From Fragum whitleyi (taxonomy: Eukaryota; Mollusca; Bivalvia; Cardiida; Cardiidae): a stretch of 64,000 bases of DNA. The notes under the pieces were generated by a model, which worked only from the letters and a program-made list of their open reading frames with translations, did no database searches and was not told where the DNA came from. The translations under genes were made by a program, and so were the position numbers. The stretch covers positions 1,492,001 to 1,556,000 of the forward strand of contig OX411559.1 of NCBI GenBank assembly GCA_948146395.1, written 5' to 3'. Of the stretch, positions 22,913-34,136 are shown piece by piece; position 1 is the stretch's first letter, and every line of letters starts with the position of its first letter.

Positions 22913-24338
22913 AGTTTCTATATATGCTGTCTTGAATACTTGGCCTTAAACACAATAATAATTTTATGTCTGGACGAAGTAATAATGTTTCTGGTTTCGT
23001 CAGTGTTAATTTCTAAAATGTAGCTGGAAAAATATAGATCTCACGAATGATAGATTAAAAAGATCAGAGCTGTCCCACTTTAACGACGATGTAAGTGAAG
23101 TCGTGTTCTTGTCTATACCGTTCTATATTAAAGTAACCGATCGAACTGATTTTTACATTAAAAAAATACATTTTTTCTATAGATTAGAAAAATGTTAATA
23201 AAATTATTTTTTGAAGCGCCGTTAAAAGCATAGCGTAAATACAAAAGTCACCAAAAATGTCCAACTGTCATTTTTTGACGTCGATTATTAAGAATTGTTA
23301 TTTTCCGCCTATATAACTTATATATTTAACTTGTTGCATTGGATTAAAATTTCTTTAGAAAAATACATTTTCGTTTCTGTTTAAAACGATATGATTCTTT
23401 CTATTCTCGGTCCAATAGTAAAGATTTTATTGATAAATACAAAAGTCACCCAAAAATGTCCCACCTACGTTGTTTTTCAGAACGCAACGTTGATTTTCCC
23501 CGTCACCAAGCAAAAGCAGAATAGAAATGATCAAACGTATTCGCATTTCACATGCTTGATTTAATTTGTTTTTGTTTCTTAGATTTTATGTCATTCGATA
23601 ATAATCAATATAATAATAAGTGAATAAATCAAAATGCTCAAAATTTACGCATGGTATATAGGAAAGAAGATCGAGATTCGATCTTCAATCAATATGAAAT
23701 AAAATAAAAGCAAAATTGAAAAAAAAAATACTAGAATAAATAAACATGATGATGTCATAAACTGATCCGTTTGAGAATATCCTAAAGATCAAACATTTTA
23801 TCAAAGTGAATAAAAATGAACTAAAGTACCAATATCTATTCAAAGTAAGATTTTTTCAGTGGTGAGAACGATTGGTTCAGATAAACGCGATTTCTTTGGA
23901 ATCATCTTATAAATCTTAATTGAAAGTCCTTCATTTAAATATTAAGTTCTAGTCAATAATCTGAAAATACATATTACTAGTAAATCGAAAGCTTATTTTT
24001 GAACCGCTAGAAATACTTGATATCACCCGTATATCTTTACTTTGATTGGGTATTTCAAAATTACACCGAATCAATCCTAATCTGCATTATATCATAAGAT
24101 CTTCATAAGATAAGAAATCGCGAAATAATTTCATGGAAACGATTTAAAACTAGTAACAAACTTACAAATATTCCGGAAAAAGTATTATGCATTACACCGT
24201 CCATTTTGTTTATATCGACGTGTCTTGATAAATTTATGACGTCAAACAATTTAGCGCGGGAATTAGAGCAACTTCTTTAGGTATGCTCTATGATAATGTT
24301 GTACATGACCAATTTTCACGTATTTTACTAATCAATGC
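22913..24338. other. Spacer between segments A and B
   Basis: AT-rich, no open frame of note. 'aaatacaaaagtcacc(c)aaaaatgtcc' occurs twice (23235-23260 and 23436-23461), about 200 bp apart, a possible degraded tandem unit. No gene, RNA or intact element recognised. Confidence 0.55.
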
Positions 24339-25007
24339 GTACAGTCTTCTAGATCTTTCTATTGGTGTATTTTTAGAAAAGAATGCATAAAAAATCCTTT
24401 TAGAACAAACTAATATTGCAGAGAAATATAAGAATCATTGAAATTGATTAAATTGTATAAGCCCAAATCGCGGATATTTAAGTAAAAAAAGCCGGCATGT
24501 GAAGTTACTGGTTAATCCACGTTTTCCTCCCGTTAAAGCCCGGGTTCTGTCCGTTAACGTATGCATATAACGATCTGAAAGTATACATTTTATGAATTAA
24601 TATGCAATAGCGAGTAATCTCTCGTCTGTCGATTTCAAACCTTAGATAATCAAAGAAATTGTAAAACGGCAAGATTCATCAAATACTGCATTATAATTTT
24701 GTTTTATTTTGTGCAATCTGGTTGGTAAAAAATGTGTTTATGTCTCAATGAAATAAATTTTGAGAATGCAGCTAGTTTATACATTCAACGCAAGGTATTT
24801 CTGTAGAAAATCTGTTTACAATTCTTAAATGTTCTTTCTTTAAATTATTGAATTATAAAAAATCAAGGGTCAATTTGTTGATTTCATGAAGGTATGGAAC
24901 TAACTCTTTTAGTTTTTCTTTTTTCGTCCATGAAATCAACAAATACAAGTATATTTGCATATTTCGTATAGCACCTTTTTGTCTTATCTCTTTTTATATT
25001 TCTTTAG

Positions 25008-25816
25008 ATACAGGAGTCATGCCGCAACAATTACTGCCCGACTGGTAGGACAATCAACTCCCAGGGTGAGTGTGCCTTCATCAGCAAGTTTTGGCAGAGT
25101 CCCGCAAAATATCTAGTCGAGGTCAAACTATCACCGATGAGAGGTCAAGATTTCAGGACAAAATTTATCGAGATGGGGTCAGCCGCATTACAAGCAGCCC
25201 TCCTTGACGGTCTACCATGGCCAACTGAATGGGACTTTTGGACAGTATTTGTGAGATCTGACTCTTCTATCTGTGACGAATGTTAGCCGAAGTGCCCAAG
25301 CCTTCAAGCCTAATAGAGCGAATCGAGCAGACCGTTAGAGTCCACTGGCCACTAGTCATTGAAGGTAAACGCTTTGAATTTGAGCAGTCGCTGGTTGAGT
25401 ACGTCTTAAAGGTGCCCTTTGGTACATTCGCTATCCCTACTGCATCACACTATCAAGATGGTTTGAAAGTATTTGGATGCGACGAAATAAAGTTCGAACG
25501 TTCAATATTAGTCTACAGTTCACCGCCCGTTGTCATCACCAAGCTTATCCTATGTCGCCAGGTCCAGCTCAAGCCTAACGAATTCACATTGGGTTCGAGA
25601 AATACCTACGTCAGTAGCAACCTGACACGGCGCATGCTATTTGGAAGAGAATTTGAGTTGGTAACGACCGAGTTTGGAACCGAAGCCAGGGTCTGTTTAG
25701 CGGATACGTTTTTCGCCCTCTCCGGTATCAACAAGGGAGAAGTAGATCTGCCTGGACCATTTATTGTCCTTATTACAATGATTCTGTCAGCAATCTACAT
25801 TGTGTTTTACTGTTAA
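25008..25816 (+). pseudogene. Receptor-like gene copy B, broken by a 22-bp deletion
   Basis: Exon B is 809 bp against 831 in A, exactly one 22-bp deletion and no other net indel. The acceptor (tatatttctttag, AG at 25006-25007) and the start CRNNYCPTGRTI are kept. The deletion falls between two ACGAA repeats (A: gacgaa...gtacgaa), shifts the frame and puts TAG at 25284-25286. A downstream ATG at 25280 reopens the original frame for 178 codons, ending with the same membrane segment and the same MITE-derived Tyr-Cys-stop. Without a leader or the Cys-rich start this is unlikely to work. The candidate promoter block present in A is also missing here. Remaining differences from A are scattered substitutions. 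Confidence 0.85.
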
Positions 25817-26115
25817 AAACATCGTGAAATTGACAGTGCCTCCGATCAAAATCATTCTAAGTCGATCACTCAGCGCTCCATTCATTCATTCCAAGCACTC
25901 ACTCAAATCGATAAAAAACGCGCCAAAATCATTTGAAAACGTTCCGAAATCGTTCAAGACGAGCAACATTTTATTCAAATCGATCAAATTATTCTACGAT
26001 TTTATTGGCTGATGTGGATTTTATGGTGTCTCATTGGTCCACGAAGACACTCAAGCAATAAATAACGTATATTCTATTAAAGGGAGGTAATTAATATCCC
26101 TTATTTTGTTCATCT
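25808..26115 (-). mobile_element. MITE copy 5 (truncated), fused to receptor-like exon B
   Basis: Same junction and truncation as copy 1 at 20451-20760, with the terminal repeat starting TACTGTTAAAAACATCGTG. Both copies share the insertion point, so it predates the duplication of the locus. Confidence 0.85.
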
Positions 26116-27182
26116 TCAACAACATCCTTTACCAGAATACATTAAGTTATATCTCTCTCTTTAAAAGGGATACTTTATCGTTGGACCCCGAAATGTACAT
26201 TAAAATTCAATATTGTTTTTTTTTTTTTTATTTATTTAAATCTACTCCCTAAACAAAATGCTCAAACCTTTGATATTTTGCATGATATATTGGCCTTAAA
26301 CGCCCATCCCTTTAATACAGTAAGTGATTGAACCTTATTGTAAGCCGTATGTTGTATAATCCTGGATATTGCATTAACAGAAAAACATTACACAAAAACC
26401 CTTAATGTACAATTAGAAGAAAAACTTCAAAAAGGTTTCACCCTACATTTAGCCATACGGATTTCAAACTTTAAAGTACCTGTATTATCTAAAAATGATT
26501 TACAATGTTTTTAAGTCATATATAGGAAATTATAGCCCTTGGTTGTTGGATCTCACATATTTCAAGGAAAAATTGACGAAAATCTTACATTGAAAAACTT
26601 TAAATTCACATAAGCAGGCGAGTGCTGTAGGACCATGATGGTCCTCTTTTCTTCAAATTATCACAGAATTATTGTACTGTCACAGAATTGTATAGTAAAC
26701 AGAATTGTAATCTACTATTATTGTTATTCAAGATTACTTCATGAAACTTGATAGGTGTGTTCATCATCACAAGAACTATCTAAACTATCAAGGGGGGTTA
26801 CAGAAAGCATTTTGTAATAATGACGCCCCCATTTTTTTCTATATATTTTTCCGTTTTTCTGCATTATCCAGTACCTGCAACCAACCGTTGGCACCCTTTT
26901 CCCTTTTTTTATTTTTTGCCAGACAGTTATATTTGTTGAAAAGATAATTCTGTTAGAAGTACAGTGGTTGCCTTCCATAAAGGGATTTTTCGCATAGAGT
27001 TTCTACTAATGTTTCGGTCGTCATTTTCTATCCTAGAGGAAGAAAATCGTTCATTGTTTTGTGGAAATGGGGAATTTACAATCCGTGGTAATTTATCCTT
27101 TTCTCTAAATATATATAAATCAGTAACTTTTTATTTGATATTGGTATATTTGGTATTATAAAGAGTGACAATCCAATTTACA
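26116..27182. other. 3' flank of copy B
   Basis: Colinear with 20761-21807 of A. It differs mainly by a T run with 'atttatttaaat' at 26217-26240 and a few indels. It contains the same terminal-hairpin module (ggaccatgatggtcc, about 26630-26645). No genes. Confidence 0.6.
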
Positions 27183-27623
27183 TACAGTTGAGAACATCGT
27201 GAAATTGACAAGGTGAATGATTTTTGAATGATTTTTGAATGAAATTGAGTGAGTGTGTGGAGCGAGTTTTGAGTGAATTTAATGGGAGGTAATCCAATAT
27301 CGCAAATTTTGTTCAGGATGAACAATATAAGCTATATTTATTACCTCCCTTTAAAAAATATGCAAATAAGTTCGATAAATAACTTTCTATTTCTTCGAAA
27401 ACCTATAAGACGTTTACAATTTGAATTATGTCAGTGAAATCGCTATTCTATCCTAGTTTTATTCATAATGAGGGGCGTTGTTAAGTCTATCTTTTTCAGT
27501 GGGTTTGGAGCGTTTTTGAATGGTTTGAGTGAGTGTTTGCAATGAATGAATTGATCGCTGAGCGAGCGATTTAGAATGGTGTTGATTGAGATTAATGTCA
27601 ATTTCATGATGTTTTTAACTGTA
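27183..27623 (+). mobile_element. MITE copy 6, full length (441 bp)
   Basis: Colinear with the copy at 21808-22247, with TACAGTTGAGAACATCGTGA at the left and 'tcatgatgtttttaactgta' at the right. The central palindrome is better preserved: 'gggaggtaatccaatatcgc' on one arm and 'atatttattacctccc' on the other. Because it is at the orthologous place in B, it also predates the duplication. Confidence 0.9.
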
Positions 27624-27652
27624 GGTTATGAAATGTAGCCATTTTTCCGCAA

Positions 27653-27735
27653 TTGAATTGCCTCCCATTACTTTCATTCAAAACTTGCTCCTCATACTCA
27701 TTCAGTATCATTCCATAATATATCCCAAATCATCT
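27653..27735 (-). repeat. MITE fragment 7
   Basis: Orthologous to 22280-22335 ('cctcccattactttcattca', 'cttgctcctcatactcattc'). LINE-2 begins immediately after it. Confidence 0.65.
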
Positions 27736-28001
27736 CTGAAGCTAAACTTCCGGTTGAAAGGTGAAATCGGTTTTTCGAGATCTCGGGAAAAAAAAACTAA
27801 AACAAAGTCGTTTAATGATCAAATTTCAACATGTGAATCATCATGAGACAATATAATATGTGTTTCTCAACATACATGTTGAGAAAATGGACAAATATGA
27901 ATTTTGTGTTGGATGAATATGGGAAAAATGGATTTTTCTTTGTTCACGGTGAGAACTTTTCAGATTTGTAGTTTAAACGGTTAACAGTATTTCACAGCAA
28001 A

Positions 28002-30041
28002 ATGAACACCGAGACAGGTGAAAATTATGCAAATCTGACTCACATGTCGATGCCTGTTCCTAGTCAAGTACCCATTATTTGTTCGTCATCACAAATTACG
28101 CCCGGTCAGCGGCAGCAGTGTGCAGATGAGAGTTTGCTGATCGACGACTCTGAGACATGTGTAAAACAACTCTTTACGAGTAACCATGACAATGTTTCTG
28201 TCTCGCCGAACTGTCTCAATGCCATTCATGATGATGGTCGTACATATGAATCTCCCCCGAAAGACTTCAATTGGGCCCTTGTGGATAAAATACAACAAAT
28301 TTTCCGTTGTCTCACAAAGACTTCATTTTTATCCCAAATAATTGCTGATGCGCATTCGCGTGAAGAAGAATTGGAGGAAATTCGTAATAATGTATTTGGG
28401 GCTTGTTTAAAGCTACAGGGCTACCCTTACCCAAAGGATGTTGAACTTAAACGTAGAAAGAAGACTAGAAACGGCGAGAGTGTAATCGATAAACTGGCAT
28501 GTGATATATACACTTTAACATCTATTTTAGACAATCAATCATTTGATGAGTTGAAGACTATCTTAAGTTTGCCAAAATCATTCGGTAGGGCTGATGCAAA
28601 TATTCCAACTTGTGACCCACAGATTAATACAGTTATGCATGAAATGAAACTGCTTAAAAGTCAACTGAATTTATGTCAGTCAGACATTTTGAGTCTTCAA
28701 AGGGAGAAGGCGGCACTTCAAAAGAACCTTAATGATGAATTTAGATCCGTCAGATCAGACATGAACAAGATGAGAACTGTATTTTCAGAAGAATTGAACA
28801 CAATCAAATGTCATGTTCAGAGAATTGATGATGATAAGAGTTCCGGTGTAGTGAGCTTAAAAACCAAAATGAAACTTTTAAACGATGAATTGAGCCAAAA
28901 CAAAATTTGTGCTGAAAATGAAATTAAGGTTGTTTACGATAAAATTTCTTCAGTGAGTAAGAAAATTGATAGCCATTGTGGGAAAATTGAATCAAAGATT
29001 AACGAAATTAAACGTCGTCAAAATCAATCGTTTCAGAAGCCAAATGAAAAGGGCGACAATTGTATGACAAACAGTGCTTGTCCAAATAGTGGTGATCAAA
29101 GCTATATAAATCAGGATCGCTCTTATCGTGACGTTTTGGTGTGTGAAGGGGATAGGGTGAGGTCAAATTCTAGTTCACCCGTGCAAGTCGAGAACAATTA
29201 TACTCCCCCGCAATCTGTTACGGTCGGTCAAGTTAATTCGGCACGTGATTGCAGTGCGTCACCAGTCAAAACAGTCTGGGGTAATCAAGGTCATCCTTCC
29301 AGTGAACATGATACGCATGTATTGACTAACAATGAACAGATAAGATCCCATCAAAATAATGCGCGACAAATACCAGTTCACGTGTCTAGCTTAAGGCCGC
29401 CTCATGTAGTGGGCAACGCTCAAACACATACAAGAACTAATGCATCCACGTATAACTTTCAGCAAAATAGTGGTGAAAATACTGGTGAAAAGGATGATAT
29501 GGACGATTTCACCGAGTTTGTAATTAAAAAAACAAAACGTTTTTATGTAGGTGGCTTTAAACCATCGATCACGATACCAAGGTTTACTAAATACGTAACT
29601 GACAGAGGTCTCAAAGTTACCATGGTTCGCATTTTTCGAACAAGAAATACTCGCTCAGTTGTAATTCGACTGAATGTTGAAGCGCCAAACTCTAGCTGGC
29701 TTACCGAATCGGGATTTTGGCCCGAAGGTGTAATCTGCAGACCTTGGCTAACCAAAAATGCATATCATAAGCAATTTCATTCCAATAGTCAGGATAAGAG
29801 TAATGATAAAGCTGACGATTATTACGATTTGCGGGATGATGTGAATGTTATGCAACGCAGGAGAAGGAGTAATTGGCGATACAATAAAGATGCGCGATCA
29901 AATCGTATGTACGATCACAGTAACGATCGTGATTTCATCGTCCTCATAGTCATGACAGAAATCATGGCGATGTTGATGATGATGATAACGACGGGTATTC
30001 ATCTGAGTGGAACGCTTCCAGGTACCTTCAAGGTTACTGAA
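28002..30041 (+). pseudogene. LINE-2 ORF1 protein (coiled coil + RNA-binding-like C-terminus)
   Basis: Starts at the ATG at 28002. Residues ~85-200 are mixed helical; ~210-345 form a long heptad-rich coiled coil (for example MHEMKLLKSQLNLCQSDIL); ~350-490 are Ser/Asn/Gln-rich and probably disordered. At ~505-600 a compact domain runs FYVGGFKPSITIPRFTKYV ... SVVIRLNVEA ... WPEGVICRPW, a pattern common in ORF1 proteins of invertebrate LINEs. In related elements ORF1p trimerises through the coiled coil and binds the element RNA. A 1-nt loss near 29934 shifts the frame. The other frame gives a hydrophilic His/Asp/Asn-rich tail ending at TGA 30039-30041, which I take as the ancestral end. The raw open frame instead runs into a poly-Phe tail to 30116. 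Confidence 0.82.
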
Positions 30042-30077
30042 CATATTGCATTCAACCTCTTTAAAACAGTTACAAGG

Positions 30078-30103
30078 TTTTTTTTTTTTTTTTGTTTTTT
30101 TTT
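30078..30103 (+). repeat. T-rich tract between ORF1 and ORF2
   Basis: Seventeen T, one G, then nine T, ending just before the ATG of ORF2 (30107). In the LINE it is the only spacer between the ancestral ORF1 stop (30041) and ORF2. It could be an ordinary slippage-grown tract or have a role in ORF2 initiation. Confidence 0.7.
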
Positions 30104-30106
30104 ATC

Positions 30107-33100
30107 ATGTCTTTAATTAATATGTGTTCTTGGAACGCAACTGGTCTTATGTCCAGTGCGTACTATCTTAGTAAATTGTTAGACTATGAAGCCATTGATA
30201 TTTGTGGTATCTCAGAACACTGGCTTTATCCGTCCGATCTGTACTTTTTGGATAGCATCCACCCTAGTTATAAAAGCATGGGTGTTTGCGATTCGGATCT
30301 AAATATCTACAGGGGTAGAAGAGTAGGTAAAGGTGGCGTTGCTCTCCTATGGAGAAAAAGTCTTAATCATTTAATAACACCTATGCATTGAAAATGATCG
30401 TATAATTGGTATACAGTTTCAAATGTCACGTGATGAATATATTTATATATTACAGCTTTACTTGCCTAGTGCAAATCATAGCATTGTATTGTACCGCGAT
30501 TTTATTGAAACCTTGTATAATTTAGTGAGTATGTACTCACAAATAGGAAAAGTTGTTTTGATGGGTGATTTTAACGCACATCTTAACGGCACATCCTTTG
30601 TAAAACAGATTGATCAAAGAGGAATCGCCCTGTGCGATTTTGCGTCTTTGCTTAACCTGTTTATTGTAACAACTCAACCCATTTGCACTGGTGCAGATAG
30701 TAGCTATGTATCGTATGATAAGCGTTGTCGATCTTTGATCGATCACGTAATAATATCAGAAGATTTAAGTAGCAATATTACATATTGTCACGTGTTAGAC
30801 GATCACTGCCTAAATGTATCTTCTCATAGACCTGTCGTTTTTCACTTAAATTTGTCATCTAGCGCACAGCGTCCCGATAACTTGAATGCTCATTCTCCTG
30901 ATGCCGTGTCATGGAAAGGGGTATCAAGTCGTGATACTGCATGCTATTCGAATTATCTGTCTTTAAATTTGAAAATGAGTGATTTGCAGCCCCCCAATGA
31001 AAATATCCATGCATTTATTGATAATTTATATGACGATATTGTAAGTAATATTAATTTTGCTTCTAAAAACTGCTTGCCACATACGAAGTATCGTTATTTT
31101 TTAAAGCCTTATTGGTCTGCCGGACTTAAACAGTACCATGCGTTAATGAGACAAAAACGCAGGGCATGGGTTGAGTCGGGTAGACCTAGGGGTTTTCAAT
31201 TTCATTCCTATAAGGAATACAAAGATACTAAAAGAATGTTTCGAAAACATCATAGAGTATGTTCAACACAGTTTTTACAGAAAACTAATGAAGAAATTGA
31301 CAATGCATGTTCCATTGACAGTCCATTGTTCTGGCGTCTGTTTAATGTGAAACGGAACAGTTCTCAACAAAATAATAGTAGTAATGGTATTAAATTTAAT
31401 GGATCTCTTTTTCGTGATTCAGAGCGTATTTGTAAAGAATGGGGACGTCATTTTGAAACCCTTTATTCTGATACCGATTCTCTAAATTATGATCAAAGCC
31501 ATTTTGATACTGTAAGTAATTATGTAAACCATTTGAAAATGGACAAAGTTAAGCCTAATTATGATCACATTCTGTCAGATGAATTAGAGGCTTCTTTGGC
31601 TTTGATGAAACCTGGCAAAATGTGTGGATATGATAAGGTATATACAGAGCACCTCAAATATGGGGGTGAAACACTTTTGTACTATTTAACTGTTTTGTTC
31701 AATCCCATGTATAGTGAATCATATGTTCCACAGTCTATGAAATATGGTATTGTTTTAACTTTGTATAAGGGTGGTGGTAAACCCAAATGTGACCCTAGTA
31801 GCTATAGGGCTATAACATTATCGTCATCAATTTTAAAGTTATATGAGCACGTTATATTAAAACGTCTTCAAAAAAGTGTTCAAATCCCTTTACACCCACT
31901 GCAAGGAGGTTTTTTTCAAGCTCAAATGGGTAGTTCTATGACGTCATTCATACTTAGTGAAAGTATTTCGTTTTGCAAAGAGATGAAAAGTAAATTGTAT
32001 GTTTGTTTTCTGGACGCCCGACAAGCATTCGATAGGGTGTGGCATGAAGGGTTGTTCTACAAATTGCATAATGAATTTGGTGTTAACACCACACTATTGA
32101 ATGCTATTATAGCCCTTCACGAAAATATGCAAAGCTCAGTATTCTTTCATGGTTTTAATTCGGCATGGTTCCCCATTAAACAGGGAACCAGACAGGGAGG
32201 TGTTCTATCACCCTTTTTGTACCTATTATATATTAATTCACTGATTGAATTATTGGTAAAATCTAAATTAGGATTTCAAATAGAGGGTAAGTCTTTTTGT
32301 TCACCGTCGTTCGCGGACGATATGGCACTTTTATCCTTGTCGTGTAATTCTCTTCAGTCGATGATTGATTTGTGTTATCAGTACTCTCGGAAGTGGAGAT
32401 TTCAATACAATTCCTCAAAATGTGCGGTTGTAACATTCAATGAATCAAAACGTTCTTTTAAAAATCGACCAAAATCATGGTGCATCGGTCAAGACCAAAT
32501 CGATGAAATTGATTGTTATACACATTTGGGTATTTACTACCACAAATATAACAAGCCTTCTTACTCTATAAAACTGATAGATAGAAAATTAAGGGGTACA
32601 TTTTATGGGTTAATCAAAGATGGTCTGCATAAAAAATGGACTGAATCCACTGACTGGTCTTAAAATATACGAATCTATAGTTATACCAAAAGCCCTTTTT
32701 GGGTGTGAACTTTTACCGCTTCTTTCCGAACGTGATAGTCTGTCGTTGGAAAGGTCACATCGATTATGTTTAAAGCAAATTCAAGGCTTAAATCTAAGAT
32801 CAAGGACAGATGTTGTTCTTGGTCTTATAAAGTCTCTACCGATAGAATCACAAATTCATAAGAGAAAACTTGCCTTTCTTGGACAGCTTTGTCGATTGGA
32901 AAGAAGCTGTGCTGTTACAGAAATGTTTTTACTCCGTATGTGTGCCTATTTATCAGGTTTGTCTAGGGTCGGGTTTATTCCCGATATTGTTGTTTTATTG
33001 CAAAAGTATGATTTTCCCCATATTTTATCTGATTACTGTTCGTCTTTTTCATTTCCAGGAAAAATTATGTGGAAGAAATTGTGTTTTGAAAAAATATCTA

Positions 33101-33573
33101 ACCATTTCATTAATGAATGGGATTCTAGAACTTCAACTGATCAGTTTAAATTTTTTAAGCAAATTCAAGGACAGTTTAATACAAATTCTATTTGGCATTA
33201 TGCTTCTAGTCATCCAAATTTATTAAAAGCATGTTTTTCTGTCGCACAGCTGATTGTCTTCCTGACACACTTTGAGCAGAAATGCTCACGTTGTGGAGCG
33301 AATGACATTCAGGTGAGCCTAACTGAGCATATCTTAACTGAATGTGTGAGGGTTTATGACTGCTCAGTGCATTTCCTACAAAAAATTAGGTCTTAATTCC
33401 CTACAGATGTTACGCAATCTCTTCTGTCAATGAATTCAAAAGATTATATACATGCCCTGTTTGGAATTAACTTACAGTTTTATCTTGTTCTAGGAGACAA
33501 TTTTAGGTCATTCTACTACACTGTTATATTGTTTTTGCATAGAGCGTGGTTGGATTATAGAAAACCAATATGA
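30107..33573 (+). pseudogene. LINE-2 ORF2 (APE endonuclease + reverse transcriptase), 3 lesions
   Basis: From ATG 30107. Endonuclease motifs in order: CSWNATGL, ISEHWL, GKGGVALLW, then past a 1-nt frameshift near 30388, LYLPSANHS, MGDFNAHL, SYVSYDKR..SLIDHV, SSHRPV. The linker has PYWSAGLKQYHALM. The RT has YKGGGKPKCDPSSYRAITL, CFLDARQAFDRVWHEGL, QGTRQGGVLSPFLY and SFADDMALLS (FADD encoded at 32310-32321). The frame is lost by an extra A in the run at 32631-32636, where LINE-1 shows the continuous phase, and recovers in the next frame. The C-terminal Cys/His motif CSRCG...TEHILTEC follows. A TAA at 33394-33396 interrupts the frame, but homology with LINE-1 continues in phase to TGA 33571-33573. 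ORF2 proteins of this class nick DNA and reverse-transcribe their own RNA at the nick. Confidence 0.88.
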
Positions 33574-33870
33574 TATATTCAATCTTAGATTGTCAGCCAA
33601 ATTAGTTTAATTCAGCTCACATAAGCTGTAGTTATGATCATTGTGGTCGACGATTTATACTGTCTTTTGAAACATCATAAATAATCGATAAAAGTCATTG
33701 GTCGATGCTTTTCATTTCGTTTCGGTTAAGCTTTGGCGAAATAATGACACACTAATTAACTTATTTTCATTGAAATAAATGGTGACCATAACATCGCACA
33801 AACAGTCTTGATGCGCTGTATTGTGTTATGTAATGGTAGCCTAAAATATTACTGAAACCTATTATTGGAG

Positions 33871-33871
33871 A

Positions 33872-33906
<35 letters not shown>

Positions 33907-33925
33907 TATATTTATATATATATAT
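33871..33925 (+). repeat. (AT)n/(ATATTT)n tail of LINE-2
   Basis: A pure AT/ATATTT microsatellite placed exactly at the LINE-2 3' end, before the resumption of segment B at 33926. LINE-1 also ends in a short ATATATAT, so the family probably finishes with an AT-rich simple repeat and not poly(A). Confidence 0.85.
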
Positions 33926-33998
33926 ATCTCAATTATTGACCAATTATCAATCATTTTGAGTAATTCTCTGTTTTGTTTTGTTTTCTAATGATTTTTGC

Positions 33999-34072
33999 AA
34001 ACTGTTTGCAAATTATATCCCGCTTTAAACATTCATTTGGGTGCAAAGCGGTGTATAATTTGCAAACAGTTT
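33999..34072. repeat. 74-bp hairpin (28-bp arms)
   Basis: Left arm AAACTGTTTGCAAATTATAT then CCCGCTTT; right arm AAAGCGGTGTATAATTTGCAAACAGTTT in two parts, 26 of 28 pairs by eye, with an 18-nt loop. It stands directly before a Tc1-type transposase remnant and could be an element end folded back by deletion of the middle. Confidence 0.8.
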
Positions 34073-34136
34073 TTATCGTTTTGTCATCATGAATACAGGG
34101 CTGGTTTTGTCTTACCCTAGATATTGATGCGATTTT

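Larger units (their letters stand above)
27738..33925 (+). mobile_element. LINE-2: near-complete non-LTR retrotransposon (~6.2 kb)
   Basis: The ends come from comparison with segment A: A continues from 'aaatcatctct' at 22367, while B changes at 27738 and returns at 'atctcaattattgacc' at 33926. It contains a 5' UTR (27738-28001), ORF1 (28002-), a T-rich junction, ORF2 with APE endonuclease and RT, a 3' UTR and an (AT)n tail (33871-33925). ORF1 carries one frameshift; ORF2 carries two frameshifts and one stop. All lesions are point-like, so the copy is fairly young. The clade is left unassigned. ORF2 has FADD at the active site and QGTRQGG in block B, not the GxPQGSVLGP type of the LINE at 56600. 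Confidence 0.92.
24339..33985. repeat. Duplicated segment B (receptor-like copy B, with LINE-2)
   Basis: Matches A in order from 'gtacagtcttctagatcttt' to 'taattctctgttttgtt'. Differences from A are a missing 2.2-kb upstream block, a ~260-bp insertion at 24661-24920, the 22-bp deletion in the exon, and LINE-2 in place of 366 bp of A. Confidence 0.88.

Noticed and set aside
25280..25816. 178-codon frame in copy B as a separate gene
   Set aside because: It is the tail of the pseudogene downstream of the 22-bp deletion; the ATG exists only because of the deletion junction.
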